A stretch of DNA of 22,350 bases from CAXTTV01 sp964247295 (lineage in GTDB: Bacteria; Chloroflexota; Ktedonobacteria; Ktedonobacterales; Ktedonobacteraceae). Positions 22,265 to 22,350 of the stretch are shown in pieces. The stretch's first letter is position 1; the number at the start of each line of letters is the position of its first letter. The translations under genes were made by a program, and so were the position numbers. The stretch spans positions 1 through 22,350 of the forward strand of contig CAXTTV010000069.1 of the NCBI GenBank assembly GCA_964247295.1, written 5' to 3'. The notes beneath the pieces are model-generated. The model made no database searches. It saw nothing but the letters and a program-made list of their open reading frames with translations, and had not been told where the DNA came from.

Positions 22265-22350
22265 GTAAGCAAGCGACTCTGTTGGGAAAGTCAGGAAGGG
22301 TATTCTCACACTTCGCCATCGTCCGTAGATCGGGTCGCGTGCGGACCCGT
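22265..22350. mobile_element. Left end of a second MITE-like element copy, cut by the window edge
   Basis: Matches 1872-1957 over 86 bases with six substitutions and no gap, in the same orientation. Its tip reads GCAAGCGACTCTGTTGGGA, which agrees with the right-end inverted repeat of the first copy (GACTCTG) better than the first copy's own left end does. Confidence 0.7.

Noticed and set aside
22171..22319. Minus-strand open frame starting MAKCENTLPDFPNR, resembling a frame at 1798-2271
   Set aside because: The resemblance comes from the duplicated DNA element; the frame runs through the lepB terminator hairpin and has no ribosome site.

Overview
The window reads as bacterial chromosome with moderate GC and ordinary, mostly single-copy housekeeping genes. 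The gene set includes RNase Y, HflX, MurJ, CvpA, PhoU, YlxP, uracil phosphoribosyltransferase and signal peptidase I, next to a PIG-V-type mannosyltransferase, a CoxG-like protein and a soluble GAF/MCP receptor. Together with frequent TTG starts, this would fit a Chloroflexota bacterium, perhaps Ktedonobacteria. That assignment is inference from gene families only and is not proven by the sequence. No rRNA, tRNA, CRISPR array, prophage or intact transposase was recognised.

Layout. 1-600: 3' part of a CoxG/SRPBCC protein with a C-terminal membrane anchor, convergent with a RNase D-like exonuclease carrying HEAT-type repeats (602-1783). 1784-2291: a non-coding island holding a MITE-like element with imperfect terminal inverted repeats and internal hairpins; its left end recurs at the extreme right of the window (22265-22350). 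2292-5709: beta-carbonic anhydrase, SGNH-hydrolase lipoprotein, PhoU-like regulator and PIG-L/LmbE deacetylase, each apparently with its own promoter or terminator. 5780-10326: a minus-strand envelope cluster, in transcription order YlxP, WecG/TagA glycosyltransferase, heptose-phosphate kinase, heptose-phosphate adenylyltransferase and MurJ. It contains an 11-N assembly gap that breaks the glycosyltransferase frame. 10485-11681: upp plus a small two-TM protein. 11691-13442: cytosolic GAF-HAMP-MCP sensor. 13443-15056: a gene-poor, AT-rich stretch around a secreted ricin-type beta-trefoil protein. 15085-17034: cvpA then hflX on the minus strand. 17323-18621: PIG-V mannosyltransferase. 18926-22134: rny, a PHP phosphoesterase and lepB in one direction, closed by a strong terminator.

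The coherent groupings are the MurJ/heptose/glycosyltransferase cluster (lipid-linked glycan supply and export) and the RNase Y/PHP pair (endonucleolytic RNA cleavage beside a probable oligonucleotide or bisphosphate nucleotidase). No clearly new defence or biosynthetic system was found. The most unusual signals are non-coding: the repeated MITE-like element, and a second family of long palindromes at 2232-2295 and 5724-5777 that seems to have been adopted as transcription terminators.
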